This document shows, in pieces, positions 7,739 through 17,873 of a stretch of 38,339 nucleotides of DNA. The stretch lies in assembly GCF_000349725.1 (NCBI RefSeq), contig NZ_APCP01000004.1, forward strand, positions 1-38,339. The letters run 5' to 3'. Below the pieces are notes generated by a model. That model ran no database searches. It had not been told where the DNA came from and was given only the letters and a program-made list of their open reading frames with translations. The position numbers and the translations under genes are program-made. The DNA comes from Ligilactobacillus pobuzihii E100301 = KCTC 13174. GTDB taxonomy: Bacteria > Bacillota > Bacilli > Lactobacillales > Lactobacillaceae. Positions within the stretch are counted from its first letter, which is position 1; every line of letters starts with the position of its first letter.

Positions 7739-9460
7739 CTAATCAGTATATTGATGCACTAAGTCAACAACTTCTTCAGTTGTTTCACATTCAGTAACTG
7801 CCTTATCAGACAATTCTTTCATCTTAGTGGTGTCAAGTTTCCTCAACAAGCTACGTGTCTTCAAGATCGAAGTAGCACTCATTGAAAATTCATCTAAACC
7901 TAAGCCTGCAAGGAGTGGCACAGCGATTTGGTCACCAGCCATTTCCCCACACATACCAGTCCATTTGCCTTCTTGATGAGAAGCATCGATAATGTTTTTG
8001 ATCAAGCGCAACAATGAAGGGTTGTACGGTTGATATAGGTAAGAAACGCGCTCATTACCCCGGTCTGCGGCCATTGAGTATTGAATCAAGTCGTTCGTTC
8101 CAATACTAAAGAAGTCCGCATACTTAGCTAATTTGTCCGCAATCATTGCAGCAGCAGGAATCTCCATCATCATACCAACTTCAATATCGTCAGAGACCTT
8201 AACACCGTCTGCAACTAATTTGGCTTTTTCTTCTTCAAAAATCGCCTTAGCATCCTTAAATTCCTTGACCGTAGCGATCATTGGGAACATGATCGCTAAG
8301 CGACCATAAGCGGAAGCTCGAAGCAAAGCACGGAGCTGTGTTCGAAAAATATCTTGGCGATCCAAGGAGATCCGAATAGCACGGTAACCTAAGAACGGAT
8401 TTTGTTCATCAGGTAACGGTAGGTAAGGTAATTCCTTATCCCCACCAATATCCATCGTCCGAACAACGACTTGCTTGCCATTCATACCCTCAACGGCTTG
8501 TTTATATGCTTCGAATTGATCATCTTCAGATGGAAGCTCAGAAGCATCCATATACAAAAATTCAGACCTGAACAAACCCACAGCTTCAGCACCATTATCA
8601 GTAGCAGCCTCAACATCTTTGGGTGTACCAATATTAGCACCTAGAGTGACTTGTTTGCCGTCAGCAGTGACAGACTGTTCATTTTTCAAACGAGCCCATT
8701 CTGCTTTTTGAGCGGCAAAATCTTTTGCTTTTTGTTCATACTGTTTTAATTCATCGTCAGTTGGCTCAACTAAAGCATCGCCGTGAATACCGTCAATGAT
8801 AACTTTTTGACCAGCCTTTACTTCATCAGTAGCATTACCAGAACCCACGATTGCCGGGATCTCTAACGTCCGCGACATAATTGCAGAGTGCGATGTCCGT
8901 CCACCAATATCAGTAATAAAGCCCTTAACAAACTTGCGATCCAACTGAGCAGTGTCAGATGGAGTTAAATCATGGGCCACAATGATAACTTCTTCATCGA
9001 TCAAAGCAGGACTTGGCATCGTCACGCCAAGCAAGTGACTTTGCAAACGTTTAGTAACGTCACGAACGTCACCAGCACGTTCTTGCATATACGCATTATC
9101 TGTCATGCCTTCAAACATTTGAATAAACATGTCAGTTATACTCTTGACCGCTGCTTCGGCATTAACTTTATCATTCTTGATCTTATCACTGATCTGACCT
9201 AACATTTCTGGATCAGAAAGAATGGTTAAATGTGCTTCGAAAACTTGTGCTTCTTCATCACCTAAGTTTTCAGCAGCCTTTGCTTTAATGATTTCCAAGT
9301 CCTTTTTAGAAGCTGCAACAGCATCATTTAATCTGCTAACTTCGGCCTCAGGATCGTCAATCGTAGTCTCGGAAAATGATAAATCGGGTTGCACAAGCAT
9401 ATAAGCTTTAGCTGCGGCAATACCATCACTGGCTGCGATCCCTTTCAACATTTTCGTCAT
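7739..9460 (-). CDS. ptsI: PTS enzyme I (phosphoenolpyruvate-protein phosphotransferase)
   Basis: The first step of the sugar phosphotransferase system: autophosphorylation from phosphoenolpyruvate and transfer to HPr, in the cytosol. The 573-aa length is standard. The phosphorylated residue is His191 in [12 protein letters not shown]; the C-terminal PEP-binding barrel shows [12 protein letters not shown], the [16 protein letters not shown] signature and the Cys loop GMCGEMAGD. The ATG overlaps the ptsH stop by one base (TAATG), so the two are translationally coupled. It ends before a strong terminator. Confidence 0.98.
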   Translation of the reverse strand: MTKMLKGIAASDGIAAAKAYMLVQPDLSFSETTIDDPEAEVSRLNDAVAASKKDLEIIKAKAAENLGDEEAQVFEAHLTILSDPEMLGQISDKIKNDKVNAEAAVKSITDMFIQMFEGMTDNAYMQERAGDVRDVTKRLQSHLLGVTMPSPALIDEEVIIVAHDLTPSDTAQLDRKFVKGFITDIGGRTSHSAIMSRTLEIPAIVGSGNATDEVKAGQKVIIDGIHGDALVEPTDDELKQYEQKAKDFAAQKAEWARLKNEQSVTADGKQVTLGANIGTPKDVEAATDNGAEAVGLFRSEFLYMDASELPSEDDQFEAYKQAVEGMNGKQVVVRTMDIGGDKELPYLPLPDEQNPFLGYRAIRISLDRQDIFRTQLRALLRASAYGRLAIMFPMIATVKEFKDAKAIFEEEKAKLVADGVKVSDDIEVGMMMEIPAAAMIADKLAKYADFFSIGTNDLIQYSMAADRGNERVSYLYQPYNPSLLRLIKNIIDASHQEGKWTGMCGEMAGDQIAVPLLAGLGLDEFSMSATSILKTRSLLRKLDTTKMKELSDKAVTECETTEEVVDLVHQYTD

Positions 9461-9726
9461 TATTCTGCAAGTCCTTCCTTTTTCATTGTTTCAGCAACAG
9501 CGGCAATAGCATCTGCTTCGTCTGCGCCTTCAGCAGTGATCGTAACATCTGAACCTTGGCCAACACCCAATGACATAACGCCCATGATAGATTTCAAGTT
9601 AACTGACTTGTCATTGAAAGCCAATGTGATGTCAGAGTTGAATTTACTTGCTGCTTGTACCAATAAAGTAGCGGGACGAGCGTGGATACCTGTTTCTGCA
9701 ATTACGTGAAAGTCTTTCTTTTCCAT
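9460..9726 (-). CDS. ptsH: phosphocarrier protein HPr
   Basis: An 88-aa phosphocarrier receiving phosphate from enzyme I at His15 ([10 protein letters not shown]). Ser46 ([10 protein letters not shown]) is the regulatory site of HPr kinase, so the protein can act as CcpA co-repressor in catabolite repression. The start at 9726 (MEKKDF) is chosen because AAGGAG precedes it and it gives the family length; the frame extends to 9822 without homology. First gene of ptsHI. Confidence 0.98.
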   Translation of the reverse strand: MEKKDFHVIAETGIHARPATLLVQAASKFNSDITLAFNDKSVNLKSIMGVMSLGVGQGSDVTITAEGADEADAIAAVAETMKKEGLAE

Positions 9727-9856
9727 TTTAAACCATTCTCCTTTAAGTATAAAAATTGTTGAGTTTGACCTATGAAAAAAATGACAAATTTCTCGAACAC
9801 GGTTACATTTCATAATGTCCACCAGAAGCTATTCCATAGTAAAACTCGCTAAAAAA

Positions 9857-9885
9857 ATAATACCATGTATCATATGATAAAACAA
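9857..9885 (-). promoter_or_regulatory. probable ptsHI promoter with palindromic spacer
   Basis: On the minus strand: TTGTTT (9880-9885), a 17-bp spacer and TATTAT (9857-9862). The spacer contains the perfect 12-bp palindrome TATCATATGATA (9868-9879). It lies about 130 bp before the ptsH start. The rest of the gap up to the next gene at 10078 shows nothing further. Confidence 0.45.
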
Positions 9886-10077
9886 GTTAGTTTTGAGTTG
9901 TCAGTAAAGCCTGTCATTTTTAATTGAAGCCTAAGACAGCTGACAAGGACCGAATATTGAACCTGAAAAGTTAAAATTCGCTCACAATATTTTCAGAAAA
10001 TTTAGTTTTAAGAAATATATTTTGCAAAACATATCCCTAATCCAAAACATAAGTTTCTTATTAAGTTAACTAAACAT

Positions 10078-10272
10078 TTATTCATGTTCTGATTCATGCT
10101 CATAGTGATAGAGTGCACCACCACCTCGCTTAGCTTTTCCAACTACCTTTTTGCGATGTGAATATTCCATCAACGCCTTTTGAAAGTCCATAAACTCATC
10201 GGTTGAGATCTCTAGCTGATTTATCTCACCAGATCGCAATTGCTCCAATAGTTGCCCGTAGTCCTTATCCAT
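10078..10272 (-). CDS. small conserved-looking protein, function unknown
   Basis: A 64-aa soluble protein with an acidic N-terminal half (MDKDYGQLLEQLRSGEINQL, then DEFMDFQKALMEY) and a basic, glycine-rich patch (RKKVVGKAKRGGG) before a His/Glu-rich tail. The start at 10272 follows GAGGGG eight nt upstream; the earlier ATG in frame (10293) has no binding site. It is divergent from clpE, with a TATAAT at 10304-10309 as its likely -10. The helical LRSGEINQLEI.TDEFMDFQ pattern looks like a small regulator or adaptor, but I recognise no family and propose no function. Confidence 0.7.
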   Translation of the reverse strand: MDKDYGQLLEQLRSGEINQLEISTDEFMDFQKALMEYSHRKKVVGKAKRGGGALYHYEHESEHE

Positions 10273-10343
10273 TGTGCTTTCCCCTCTTTTCATTTTATGT
10301 GTAATTATAGCACGTTGATCTCATATTTTTCGATGCGTATGGG

Positions 10344-10371
10344 TTGAACTTTTCTCAGAAGTTTGTATAAT
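10344..10371 (+). promoter_or_regulatory. clpE promoter
   Basis: TTGAAC at 10344-10349, a 16-bp spacer and TATAAT at 10366-10371. Transcription would start near 10378, immediately before the CtsR operator. Confidence 0.75.
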
Positions 10372-10383
10372 AAAATTATGAAA

Positions 10384-10400
10384 GGTCAAAGAAGGTCAAA
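10384..10400 (+). promoter_or_regulatory. CtsR operator
   Basis: Two direct heptads GGTCAAA separated by three bases (10384-10390 and 10394-10400) match the CtsR consensus exactly. CtsR represses clp genes at normal temperature in Firmicutes. The site lies at and just after the predicted transcription start, where binding would block initiation of clpE. Confidence 0.93.
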
Positions 10401-10453
10401 AAGATTTTGACTCTTAACTAGACTGATCTTTATGAAAGGTCGTGAATAAATAT

Positions 10454-12688
10454 ATGTTATGTCAGAATTGTCATCAAAATCCAGCAACTATCCACTTGAC
10501 AACCAGTATCAATGGTCGGCAAACATCGATCGATCTTTGCCAAAATTGTTACCGCAAGTTAAAAGATCAAGCTGGGAATACTAATAACAATCGTCCAAGT
10601 TCAATGATGCAAGACCCATTTGGTTTTGGTAATTTGGATGACATTTTCCGTGCAATGTCCAGTGACCAGCAAGGTGCACAGCAACAAGGACAAGTCCCAC
10701 CTACTCAAGCAGCTGGTGGAAACGGCCGCAATAGCGGCAACAATACGATCCTTGGTCAATATGGTCTGGACCTAACAAGTGAAGCACAAAATGGTCGGAT
10801 TGATCCAGTGATCGGCCGTGATAAAGAAATCGAGCGCGTGATCGAAATCTTAAACCGTCGGACTAAAAATAATCCTGTCCTGATCGGTGAAGCTGGTGTT
10901 GGTAAAACGGCTGTCGTAGAAGGATTAGCTCAAAAAATCGTGGATAATGATGTGCCTCAGAAATTACAAAATAAAAAAGTTATCCGTCTAGATGTAGTTT
11001 CTCTAGTGCAAGGAACTGGGATCCGTGGTCAATTCGAAGAACGAATGAAACAATTGATGGATGAAGTCAAAAAAGCTAAAGATACTATTTTATTTATTGA
11101 TGAGATCCATGAAATTGTCGGTGCTGGTAATGCTGAAGGCGGCATGGACGCTGGTAACGTCTTGAAACCAGCTCTTGCTCGTGGTGACCTACAATTAGTT
11201 GGTGCAACGACTTTGAATGAATACCGTACGATCGAAAAAGACGCAGCACTCGCGCGTCGTTTGCAGCCAGTTCAAGTCAATGAACCTTCAGTTGAAGAAA
11301 CGGTCAAGATCTTACAAGGGATCAGTGGTCGTTATGAAGACTATCACCATGTTAAGTTTTCAGAAAAAGCACTTGAAGCAGCCGCTACTCTATCAGACCG
11401 TTATATCCAAGATCGTTTCTTACCTGATAAAGCGATCGACCTCTTGGATGAAGCAGGTTCTAAGAAGAACTTGACGATCCATACAGTTGATCCGGCCGTA
11501 ATGGATGAAAAAATCAACCAAGCTGAAAAAGAAAAACAAGCAGCCTTGAAAGACGAAGATTACGAAAAAGCAGCTTATTATCGGGATCAAGTTACCAAGT
11601 TTAAGAAGATGAAGGATAACTCCTCATCTGATGAAGCAACACCTAAGATCACTGACAAAGATATGGAAAAAATCGTCGAAGAAAAGACTGATATTCCTGT
11701 TGGTGAATTAAAGGCCAAAGAACAATCCCAGTTGAAAAACTTGGCATCCTCTCTTGAAAATCATGTCATTGGACAAGATCAGGCTGTCACAAAAGTTGCC
11801 CGCGCTATTCGGCGTAATCGTGTCGGCTTTAACAAGTCAGGACGTCCAATTGGTTCATTCCTCTTTGTAGGTCCAACTGGTGTTGGTAAAACTGAAACTG
11901 CTAAGCAGTTGGCGCGCGAATTATTTGGTACAGAAGATGCCATGATCCGCTTTGATATGAGTGAATACATGGAAAAATTCTCAGTTTCTAAGTTGATCGG
12001 TTCACCGCCTGGCTATGTGGGTTATGAAGAAGCTGGACAATTAACTGAACAGGTTCGTCGTCACCCGTACAGCTTGATTTTACTCGATGAAGTTGAAAAG
12101 GCACATCCAGATGTCTTGCACACATTCTTGCAGATCTTGGATGATGGCCGTTTGACAGATTCACAGGGACGGACTGTTTCCTTTAAAGATACTATCATTA
12201 TCATGACATCCAATGCTGGCAGTGGGGATTCTGTTGCTTCTGTCGGATTCGGTGCTGAAGCTTCTGGCCAAACGCACTCGATCTTAGACAATTTGTCCAA
12301 GTACTTCAAGCCTGAATTCTTGAACCGTTTTGATGGTATTGTTGAATTCAATGCTTTGACCAAAGAAAACTTACACCACATTGTTTCTTTGATGTTAGAT
12401 GAAGTCAACGAGATGTTAGCTAATAAGGGGATCGAATTGCACGTAACTGGTCCTGTTGCTGACAAATTGGTCGATCTTGGTTATGATCCAAAGATGGGGG
12501 CACGTCCATTGCGCCGTGTTATCCAAGAACAGTTAGAAGATAAGATTGCTGATTATTATCTCGACGATCCTTCCAGCCAAAACTTATCAGCCCGCCTAGA
12601 AGATGGCGAGATCAAGATCACTAAAAATGATGAACCAGAAAAAAAGACAGACACAGAAAAAAACGATAGTGCCGATAAAAATGAATAG
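10454..12688 (+). CDS. clpE: ATP-dependent Clp protease ATPase subunit ClpE
   Basis: AAA+ unfoldase of the HSP100 family that feeds damaged proteins to ClpP under heat and protein stress. The N-terminal zinc finger specific to ClpE is present (CxxC at 3-6 and 29-32). It is followed by a Gln/Gly-rich linker, AAA domain 1 (Walker A GEAGVGKT 145-152; Walker [10 protein letters not shown]), a UVR-type coiled middle ([20 protein letters not shown]) and AAA domain 2 ([22 protein letters not shown]). The VGF tripeptide (ASVGFGAE) is the likely ClpP-docking loop. The ATG giving MLCQNC is chosen by family; an in-frame GTG lies 12 nt upstream, and neither has an ideally spaced binding site. Controlled by the CtsR site upstream. 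Confidence 0.96.
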   Translation: MLCQNCHQNPATIHLTTSINGRQTSIDLCQNCYRKLKDQAGNTNNNRPSSMMQDPFGFGNLDDIFRAMSSDQQGAQQQGQVPPTQAAGGNGRNSGNNTILGQYGLDLTSEAQNGRIDPVIGRDKEIERVIEILNRRTKNNPVLIGEAGVGKTAVVEGLAQKIVDNDVPQKLQNKKVIRLDVVSLVQGTGIRGQFEERMKQLMDEVKKAKDTILFIDEIHEIVGAGNAEGGMDAGNVLKPALARGDLQLVGATTLNEYRTIEKDAALARRLQPVQVNEPSVEETVKILQGISGRYEDYHHVKFSEKALEAAATLSDRYIQDRFLPDKAIDLLDEAGSKKNLTIHTVDPAVMDEKINQAEKEKQAALKDEDYEKAAYYRDQVTKFKKMKDNSSSDEATPKITDKDMEKIVEEKTDIPVGELKAKEQSQLKNLASSLENHVIGQDQAVTKVARAIRRNRVGFNKSGRPIGSFLFVGPTGVGKTETAKQLARELFGTEDAMIRFDMSEYMEKFSVSKLIGSPPGYVGYEEAGQLTEQVRRHPYSLILLDEVEKAHPDVLHTFLQILDDGRLTDSQGRTVSFKDTIIIMTSNAGSGDSVASVGFGAEASGQTHSILDNLSKYFKPEFLNRFDGIVEFNALTKENLHHIVSLMLDEVNEMLANKGIELHVTGPVADKLVDLGYDPKMGARPLRRVIQEQLEDKIADYYLDDPSSQNLSARLEDGEIKITKNDEPEKKTDTEKNDSADKNE

Positions 12689-12699
12689 CTGATATAAAA

Positions 12700-12870
12700 A
12701 GTGTAAGATAAAAGATATTTCGAAGTCGATTTGAAACGACGGTCGTGCTCTTTTGAATCTTAGTAAAGTGAAAAAAATAAAAATCGTTGTTTCAGTAAGG
12801 ATTCAGTCTTTTAAAACACGTCTAAGGGCTGTCGGTCTAACCCATTTTGGTTAGACTGACGGCCCTTTTT
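12700..12870 (+). repeat. dispersed structured repeat, copy a (degenerate)
   Basis: A diverged copy of the ~210-bp repeat better preserved at 21909, 24597 and 26569. It keeps AAAAGAT near the left end, ATCGTTGTTTCAGTAAGG, CAGTCTTTTAAAACACG and the final hairpin. That hairpin (GGGCTGTCGGTCTAACC pairing with GGTTAGACTGACGGCCC, then T5) serves as the clpE terminator. The outer right end is lost. Confidence 0.7.
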
Positions 12871-12958
12871 CAAACATATGAGCAAAAATCTTCGCTTATT
12901 TCACGATCATCTCCATTTTTCACATACCAAAAAATAAACAGTTTTTTGAGAGTTACAG

Positions 12959-12988
12959 TTGTTGTATTTGTAATTTTTAATATATAAT
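12959..12988 (+). promoter_or_regulatory. promoter of the DUF1827-like gene
   Basis: TTGTTG at 12959-12964, an 18-bp spacer and TATAAT at 12983-12988, about 32 bp before the start codon. Confidence 0.5.
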
Positions 12989-13020
12989 ATAAATGAAGAA
13001 AAAGTTAGGAGGACTGAAAA

Positions 13021-13302
13021 ATGATGAATTTAGTAGATGTAACAAACAGCTACGCTCGTCAGATCAACAAGGAACTCAGACTCTCGCCTGCTCATTTTAT
13101 CAAAGTATACAGCTTAGGTAACTCGATCGTTGTTCATAAGAAAAAAGCTAAAACACATGAGATCGTGATTTCGAATAAATTGCGTCCAATTACAGATGAT
13201 GAACTCAACTTCGTCTTAGAGCACCTATTAGGTGACCTTAGAAAGGATGCCACGATTTCTAAGTCCGGCAAGGTCGTCGAGATCGAAGTTACTAGTAATT
13301 AG
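13021..13302 (+). CDS. DUF1827-like small protein
   Basis: A 93-aa cytosolic protein beginning MMNLVDVTNSYARQINKEL, with KVYSLGNSIVVHKKKAKTHE and HEIVISNKLRPITDDEL. This pattern matches the DUF1827 family of lactobacilli and streptococci as I remember it; the family assignment is therefore moderate and its function is unknown. AGGAGG lies eight nt before the ATG. It has its own promoter and a long terminator, so it is a single-gene unit. Its place after clpE does not prove a role in stress. Confidence 0.75.
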   Translation: MMNLVDVTNSYARQINKELRLSPAHFIKVYSLGNSIVVHKKKAKTHEIVISNKLRPITDDELNFVLEHLLGDLRKDATISKSGKVVEIEVTSN

Positions 13303-13323
13303 TGATCCAAAAATTTGAATAAC

Positions 13324-13402
13324 AAAACACCTAGCAAAATATACTTTTTTGTCATTGACACTACTTCTCAATGTTAGTTTATTTTGCTTTTTGGTGTTTT
13401 TT
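13324..13402 (+). terminator. long-stem terminator
   Basis: ACACC and AGCAAAATA (13327-13342) pair with TATTTTGC and GGTGT (13380-13398), with a T-rich bulge and a T6 tail. The loop is about 40 nt, so the stem is unusually long-looped. Confidence 0.6.
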
Positions 13403-13500
13403 GGCCAAAAAATAATTCGTGTTTAAAAAAGCCTGTAATTTACGGTATAATAAAAGATAAGAAATAAAATTAAGTAGTTTTAGTGGGAGAGGTGAACAGT

Positions 13501-14631
13501 ATGGCAAGATTTGACCCATTGGCGGTCATCAAAAGAGGATTAAAAGCCCTCAGAAAAGAATTTTCAACTAATAAAAATGAAACACCACTTTCCACTCAAA
13601 CAATAGGACCAGCAAAACCAAATATTTCAAAACGAGCGGACTCAACTAAAAATGTTAAAACACAAAAAGAACCTCACGGCACACCAAATACTATGGTCGA
13701 TAAACAAACACGGGCAACTACCCCAAAGCCACTTAGTGCTCATCTGATGCCTGCCACTTTGTTAGTGTTATATTTAGATGAACAACAAGCCTCTTTAACT
13801 GATGCTTCAATCCTACACGGGTATCGCGGACAAGAAGTGGAACTGGATGTTAAAAGATTTCGCGATTACTATGTTAGCCAAATTGAAGGTTATACTTCTA
13901 ATTTTGTTGAACGTTACGGAGTGATCAAAGTCCATTATCAAAGGCGAAAAGCAGCAGCTGTGTGGCTACTAGCCAAGGATATCGACCAACAGAACTTACT
14001 GGCTAAGCCTGAGTTTGTGCACGGCAAGTTAAATACACCATATTCTTTAGTTGCACCAAGTTTTGCTAATTATCGCTTAATGCAGGCCAACGGACCGGTC
14101 ACAGGGCATTTTTTAGAACGCCAACAGTTTGTCACATATTTGTACCGTCAGAAATTATGGCAAGATGTTGATGAAAGTTTACGTTTGCTAAAAGTCACGG
14201 ATTTTATTAAATGCATCAGTGAACCACATGGGCAAGAGTTAAAAATGACCCTAGCCAAGAATACGCTATGGCAAGTTTACAAGTCTGTTAGAACTACGGA
14301 TGGTATCCTCTGGTATTGTCTGGGTGGGAACACTTGGGTCAAAAACAGTCAACACACTCAACTAATGGAAAGAAAACAGTATCTAAATGAAGTAAAGCAG
14401 ACCCAACAGGTGACTAAAAGTTATGCAGTTTCATTGAACGTAAGTGCTAAGATCGATTTTATCCCTGGCAAAAAAGTCACTTTATACGACCTCCCTTGTG
14501 GTAAAAAAACTGCTCAGCTTAATGATGGCAAAAAAGTCCAACTTTCCGCACACAAAAATATTAACGGCATGCAATGGTATCATGTAACTGACTCTGGCTG
14601 GTTGTTAGCTGAGTACTTAAAATTTAAATAA
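13501..14631 (+). CDS. MucBP-like/SH3-like domain protein without signal peptide
   Basis: A 376-aa protein of unknown function. Residues 1-80 are basic, Thr/Lys-rich and low-complexity, with no signal peptide or membrane segment. Two segments resemble MucBP-type beta domains: about 90-150 (LLVLYLDEQQASLTDASI, then GYTSNFVERYGVIKVHYQ) and about 170-220 (HGKLNTPYSLVAPSFANYRL, then RQQFVTYLYRQ). Two C-terminal segments of about 60 aa resemble SH3b/GW modules (TLWQVYKSVRTTDGILWYCL and KNINGMQWYHVTDSGWLLAE). The ATG at 13501 follows GAGAGGTG. These domains usually act outside the cell, so the absence of a secretion signal is odd. Domain calls come from pattern and are moderate. Confidence 0.7.
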   Translation: MARFDPLAVIKRGLKALRKEFSTNKNETPLSTQTIGPAKPNISKRADSTKNVKTQKEPHGTPNTMVDKQTRATTPKPLSAHLMPATLLVLYLDEQQASLTDASILHGYRGQEVELDVKRFRDYYVSQIEGYTSNFVERYGVIKVHYQRRKAAAVWLLAKDIDQQNLLAKPEFVHGKLNTPYSLVAPSFANYRLMQANGPVTGHFLERQQFVTYLYRQKLWQDVDESLRLLKVTDFIKCISEPHGQELKMTLAKNTLWQVYKSVRTTDGILWYCLGGNTWVKNSQHTQLMERKQYLNEVKQTQQVTKSYAVSLNVSAKIDFIPGKKVTLYDLPCGKKTAQLNDGKKVQLSAHKNINGMQWYHVTDSGWLLAEYLKFK

Positions 14632-14632
14632 C

Positions 14633-14687
14633 AAAAACTCGTTTACCAAACCTACTCATTAAAGTAAGTAAAGCAAACGAGTTTTTT
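14633..14687. terminator. bidirectional terminator
   Basis: AAAAACTCGTTT pairs with AAACGAGTTTTTT around a loop of about 30 nt. It lies between the converging genes ending at 14631 (plus) and 14745 (minus), with A and T runs on both sides. Confidence 0.8.
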
Positions 14688-14744
14688 AGTTTGTAATTTA
14701 TTTTACACCCAAATTGTTCAAGCCAGGTATGACTTGCTCCTTTT

Positions 14745-16331
14745 TTAGAGCAATGAGAATAACTTAACGTCAGGATATTTGTCAGCAAACCAACGTTCCG
14801 CAAATTCGTTTTCAAATAAGAACAGCGGTTGCTCGTTTAAATCTTTAACTAACATATTCCGCGAACTAGCCATATTTTCATCTAACTGTTGCGGATCGAT
14901 CCAACGTGCGATCTTATGACCGAGTGGCGTCATTACAACTTCAGAATGATATTCATTCAACATCCTGAACTGGAATACTTCAAACTGCAATTGTCCTACA
15001 GCTCCCAAAATATAATCCCCAGTTGAATAACTCTGGTACAACTGGATCGCACCTTCTTGGACTAACTGCTGCATTCCCTTATGAAACGATTTTTGCTTCA
15101 TCACATTTTTAGCCGTAACACGCATAAAGATCTCAGGTGTAAATTGTGGTAATTTTGGATACTCGACTACGTTCTTCCCTGTATAGATCGTATCACCAAT
15201 TTGGAAATTACCCGTATCATATAGGCCAACAATATCCCCTGCTACGGCGTTTTCAACTGTTTCTCTGGTGTCAGCCATAAATTGCGTTGAATTTGATAGA
15301 CGCATTTTTTTACTGGTCCGTGTTAGATTAACATCCATGCCGCGTTCAAATTCACCTGAACAAATTCGCACAAATGCGATTCGATCACGATGTTGCGGGT
15401 TCATGTTGGCCTGGATCTTAAAAACAAAACCTGAGAAATCTTTTGAATCGGGTTGAACTTTATTTTCAGCAACTGTTTGGTGGGCTGCTGGAGCTGGTGC
15501 AAACTGAAGATATGCATCCAAGAAAGTCTTCACTCCAAAATTAGTTAAAGCAGAACCAAAGAAGACTGGTGTTAATTTTCCTTCTGCAATTTTTTCAGGA
15601 TCAAATTCGTTGCCGGCATCTTTTACCAACTCGACTTCATCAAGTACCTGCTTATAAATACTGTCAGTAGCTAAATCACTATCAACTGCCAAAGTACCAT
15701 CGTCGTTGAGCGGTAAAAAGTCTTGTCCTTTATCTTCTGAATGGTAAAGTTCGATCCGGTTATTGTAAATATCGTACAAACCTTTGAGTCCCTTTCCCAT
15801 TCCGATCGGCCAGTTCATGGCGTAAGCGTCAATACCCAAAACATCTTCAAGTTCACTGATCAGATCAAGCGGTTCACGGCTGTCCCGATCCAACTTATTC
15901 ATGAAAGTAAAGATCGGGATCCCCCGCATCTTACAGATCTGGAACAATTTCTTAGTTTGTGGCTCGATCCCCTTAGCTGCATCGATCACCATCACAGCTG
16001 AATCAACGGCCATCAATGTTCGGTAAGTATCTTCAGAAAAATCCTCATGCCCTGGAGTATCCAATATATTGATCCGTTTGCCTGCATAGTCGAATTGCAT
16101 CACTGAACTAGTAACAGAGATACCACGTTTCTTTTCAATCTCCATCCAGTCAGACTTCGCAAAATTTCCGCTTTTTTTCGCTTTAACTGTTCCCGCTGAA
16201 CGCAAAACACCACCAAACAATAAAAGTTGTTCAGTGATTGTTGTTTTACCTGCATCCGGGTGTGAGATGATCGCGAACGTACGTCGTTTATCGACTTCAC
16301 TATCTAACTTATTTTTATCCATATTTCTCAC
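14745..16331 (-). CDS. prfC: peptide chain release factor 3
   Basis: Translational GTPase that recycles RF1/RF2 from the ribosome after termination. The 528-aa length fits the family. G motifs: P-loop SHPDAGKTT near residues 23-31, [14 protein letters not shown] (G3) and [12 protein letters not shown] (G4). The family-specific [10 protein letters not shown] is present. GTG at 16331 is taken as start because GAGG lies four nt before it; the ATG nine nt downstream would sit 13 nt from the same site. Single-gene unit between two terminators. Confidence 0.96.
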   Translation of the reverse strand: MRNMDKNKLDSEVDKRRTFAIISHPDAGKTTITEQLLLFGGVLRSAGTVKAKKSGNFAKSDWMEIEKKRGISVTSSVMQFDYAGKRINILDTPGHEDFSEDTYRTLMAVDSAVMVIDAAKGIEPQTKKLFQICKMRGIPIFTFMNKLDRDSREPLDLISELEDVLGIDAYAMNWPIGMGKGLKGLYDIYNNRIELYHSEDKGQDFLPLNDDGTLAVDSDLATDSIYKQVLDEVELVKDAGNEFDPEKIAEGKLTPVFFGSALTNFGVKTFLDAYLQFAPAPAAHQTVAENKVQPDSKDFSGFVFKIQANMNPQHRDRIAFVRICSGEFERGMDVNLTRTSKKMRLSNSTQFMADTRETVENAVAGDIVGLYDTGNFQIGDTIYTGKNVVEYPKLPQFTPEIFMRVTAKNVMKQKSFHKGMQQLVQEGAIQLYQSYSTGDYILGAVGQLQFEVFQFRMLNEYHSEVVMTPLGHKIARWIDPQQLDENMASSRNMLVKDLNEQPLFLFENEFAERWFADKYPDVKLFSLL

Positions 16332-16363
16332 TATTCCTCATTTTATTAATTTAGCATTTTCAT

Positions 16364-16405
16364 AAAAAACGGACCGGTTTTGACTCATCCCGAACAAACC
16401 GGTCC
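16364..16405 (-). terminator. terminator of the CBS-domain gene
   Basis: GGACCGGTTT at 16371-16380 pairs perfectly with AAACCGGTCC at 16396-16405; on the minus strand it is followed by a T6 run. Confidence 0.9.
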
Positions 16406-16429
16406 AGCTATTACTATCTGATTGTAATT

Positions 16430-17803
16430 TTACTTATTTTCTTGATTCAACTCAAGCTTTTCCTGGGCTTTTTTCTGTGATTTTTCACGCGCGACCCGAT
16501 AATCTACCGCTGCATGGGATAGCTCAACTTCTATCTGTAACAAGCGATCACCGTCCATCTTATGCACGACTAATTTAGTACCATCGTCTAACTCGACTGA
16601 ATCAACATTGGTTTCTTCTGGGATATAACCCAATTGTGTGATCATGAATCCCGCAATTGTATCAAAGTCAGAATTTTGTAGATCGATCCCAAATTCATCA
16701 TTAAAGTCATCTAAAGCCATTCGGCCCTGGACAAGAAAATCTGCTGGAGTCAATGAAACGACCATTTGATCAGGTTCATCCGACTCGTCTTCGATCTCAC
16801 CCACGATTTCTTCGATCAGATCTTCGAGGGTCACGATCCCAACAACGCCGCCGTATTCGTCCAACAAGACTGCCATTTGATTTTGTTTTTTCTTCATTTC
16901 ATAAATCAACTGGTCGATCATGATCGTTTCAGGTACAAAGAACGGCTCTTGCATCACCTGGCGGATCGTTGTATGTTCAAAACCAAATCGACGAGCAGTT
17001 TTAACTAGGTTTTTAATGTGGACCACACCAATGATATCGTCTTTATCTTCATGGTAAACTGGCACACGTGAATAGTTCATCTGTAAAATATCATCAATAC
17101 TACGGTCATTATCGTTATTGATATCGATCATAAAAGCATCGATTCGCGGGACCATTACCTCACGAGCCATCTTTTCATGCAATGATAAAATACCTTCGAT
17201 CATTTCATATTCATCATTATCAATTTCACCTTTACTACGACCTTCTTCGATCATATCGACGATATTTTGCCATGACATGACTTGTGTCGGCGCGACTGGC
17301 GCATTTTTATTTTTACCAAGGACTGATCCTAACCAATCAGTGATAAAAACCAACGGAACAAATAAGACCACCGTCCAGTGTCCATATAGATAACCCTTTA
17401 GTGCACGTTTAGTTACCGAACCATCTACTAACTTAAGCGGCAATTTCACAAATAAAGGATCGTCTATCAAACTAATGACTAGTCCGAATACGATCGCTCC
17501 ACCTATAAAGTTTGTCAAACTACCACTTAACGATGACAGTGTACTAGTAACAATAAGCAACCAAGCCACTAAACAATTAGTCAAACGTGCGCAATGAGCC
17601 AATTGATATTCACGAGGAAGATTTTTCACTAAGTTTGCCACTTTTTCTTGTTTGTTCACGGAAAAAGCGGCACTCATATTCTCTAGGGATTGAGTCGTCG
17701 TTGCTCTTAAAGTTTGTTCATATAAAGCAAAACAAAAAGCAACTACTAATAAAACAACCGCTAAAATTAGCAAACTCCACTGCTGTCCAGGATCAGCATC
17801 CAT
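16430..17803 (-). CDS. CNNM/CorC-HlyC family membrane protein (DUF21 plus CBS pair)
   Basis: A 457-aa probable divalent-cation (Mg2+/Co2+) efflux or hemolysin-related protein. Layout: DUF21 membrane region in residues 1-180 (three to four hydrophobic segments), two CBS domains at about 200-325 (AREVMVPRIDAFMID, YSRVPVYHEDKDDIIGVVHI, MAVLLDEYGGVVGIVTLEDL, EEIVGEIEDESDE) and a C-terminal CorC_HlyC domain (DDFNDEFGIDLQNSDFDTIA). The LDEYGG.VGIVTLEDLIEEIVGEI stretch is the family hallmark. The ATG at 17803 is chosen because GGAGTGGTGG precedes it; the frame reaches an upstream TTG at 17821 with no site. A TATAAT lies upstream near 17845. Confidence 0.9.
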   Translation of the reverse strand: MDADPGQQWSLLILAVVLLVVAFCFALYEQTLRATTTQSLENMSAAFSVNKQEKVANLVKNLPREYQLAHCARLTNCLVAWLLIVTSTLSSLSGSLTNFIGGAIVFGLVISLIDDPLFVKLPLKLVDGSVTKRALKGYLYGHWTVVLFVPLVFITDWLGSVLGKNKNAPVAPTQVMSWQNIVDMIEEGRSKGEIDNDEYEMIEGILSLHEKMAREVMVPRIDAFMIDINNDNDRSIDDILQMNYSRVPVYHEDKDDIIGVVHIKNLVKTARRFGFEHTTIRQVMQEPFFVPETIMIDQLIYEMKKKQNQMAVLLDEYGGVVGIVTLEDLIEEIVGEIEDESDEPDQMVVSLTPADFLVQGRMALDDFNDEFGIDLQNSDFDTIAGFMITQLGYIPEETNVDSVELDDGTKLVVHKMDGDRLLQIEVELSHAAVDYRVAREKSQKKAQEKLELNQENK

Positions 17804-17873
17804 ATTTTTCCACCACTCCAATAAAAATGTTCACATAATTGAATTATACTATAATTCTAACAATTTAAAAAAT

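Noticed and set aside
12061-12465. 134-codon minus-strand frame
   Set aside because: It is antisense to the second AAA domain of clpE, has no binding site and no family resemblance.
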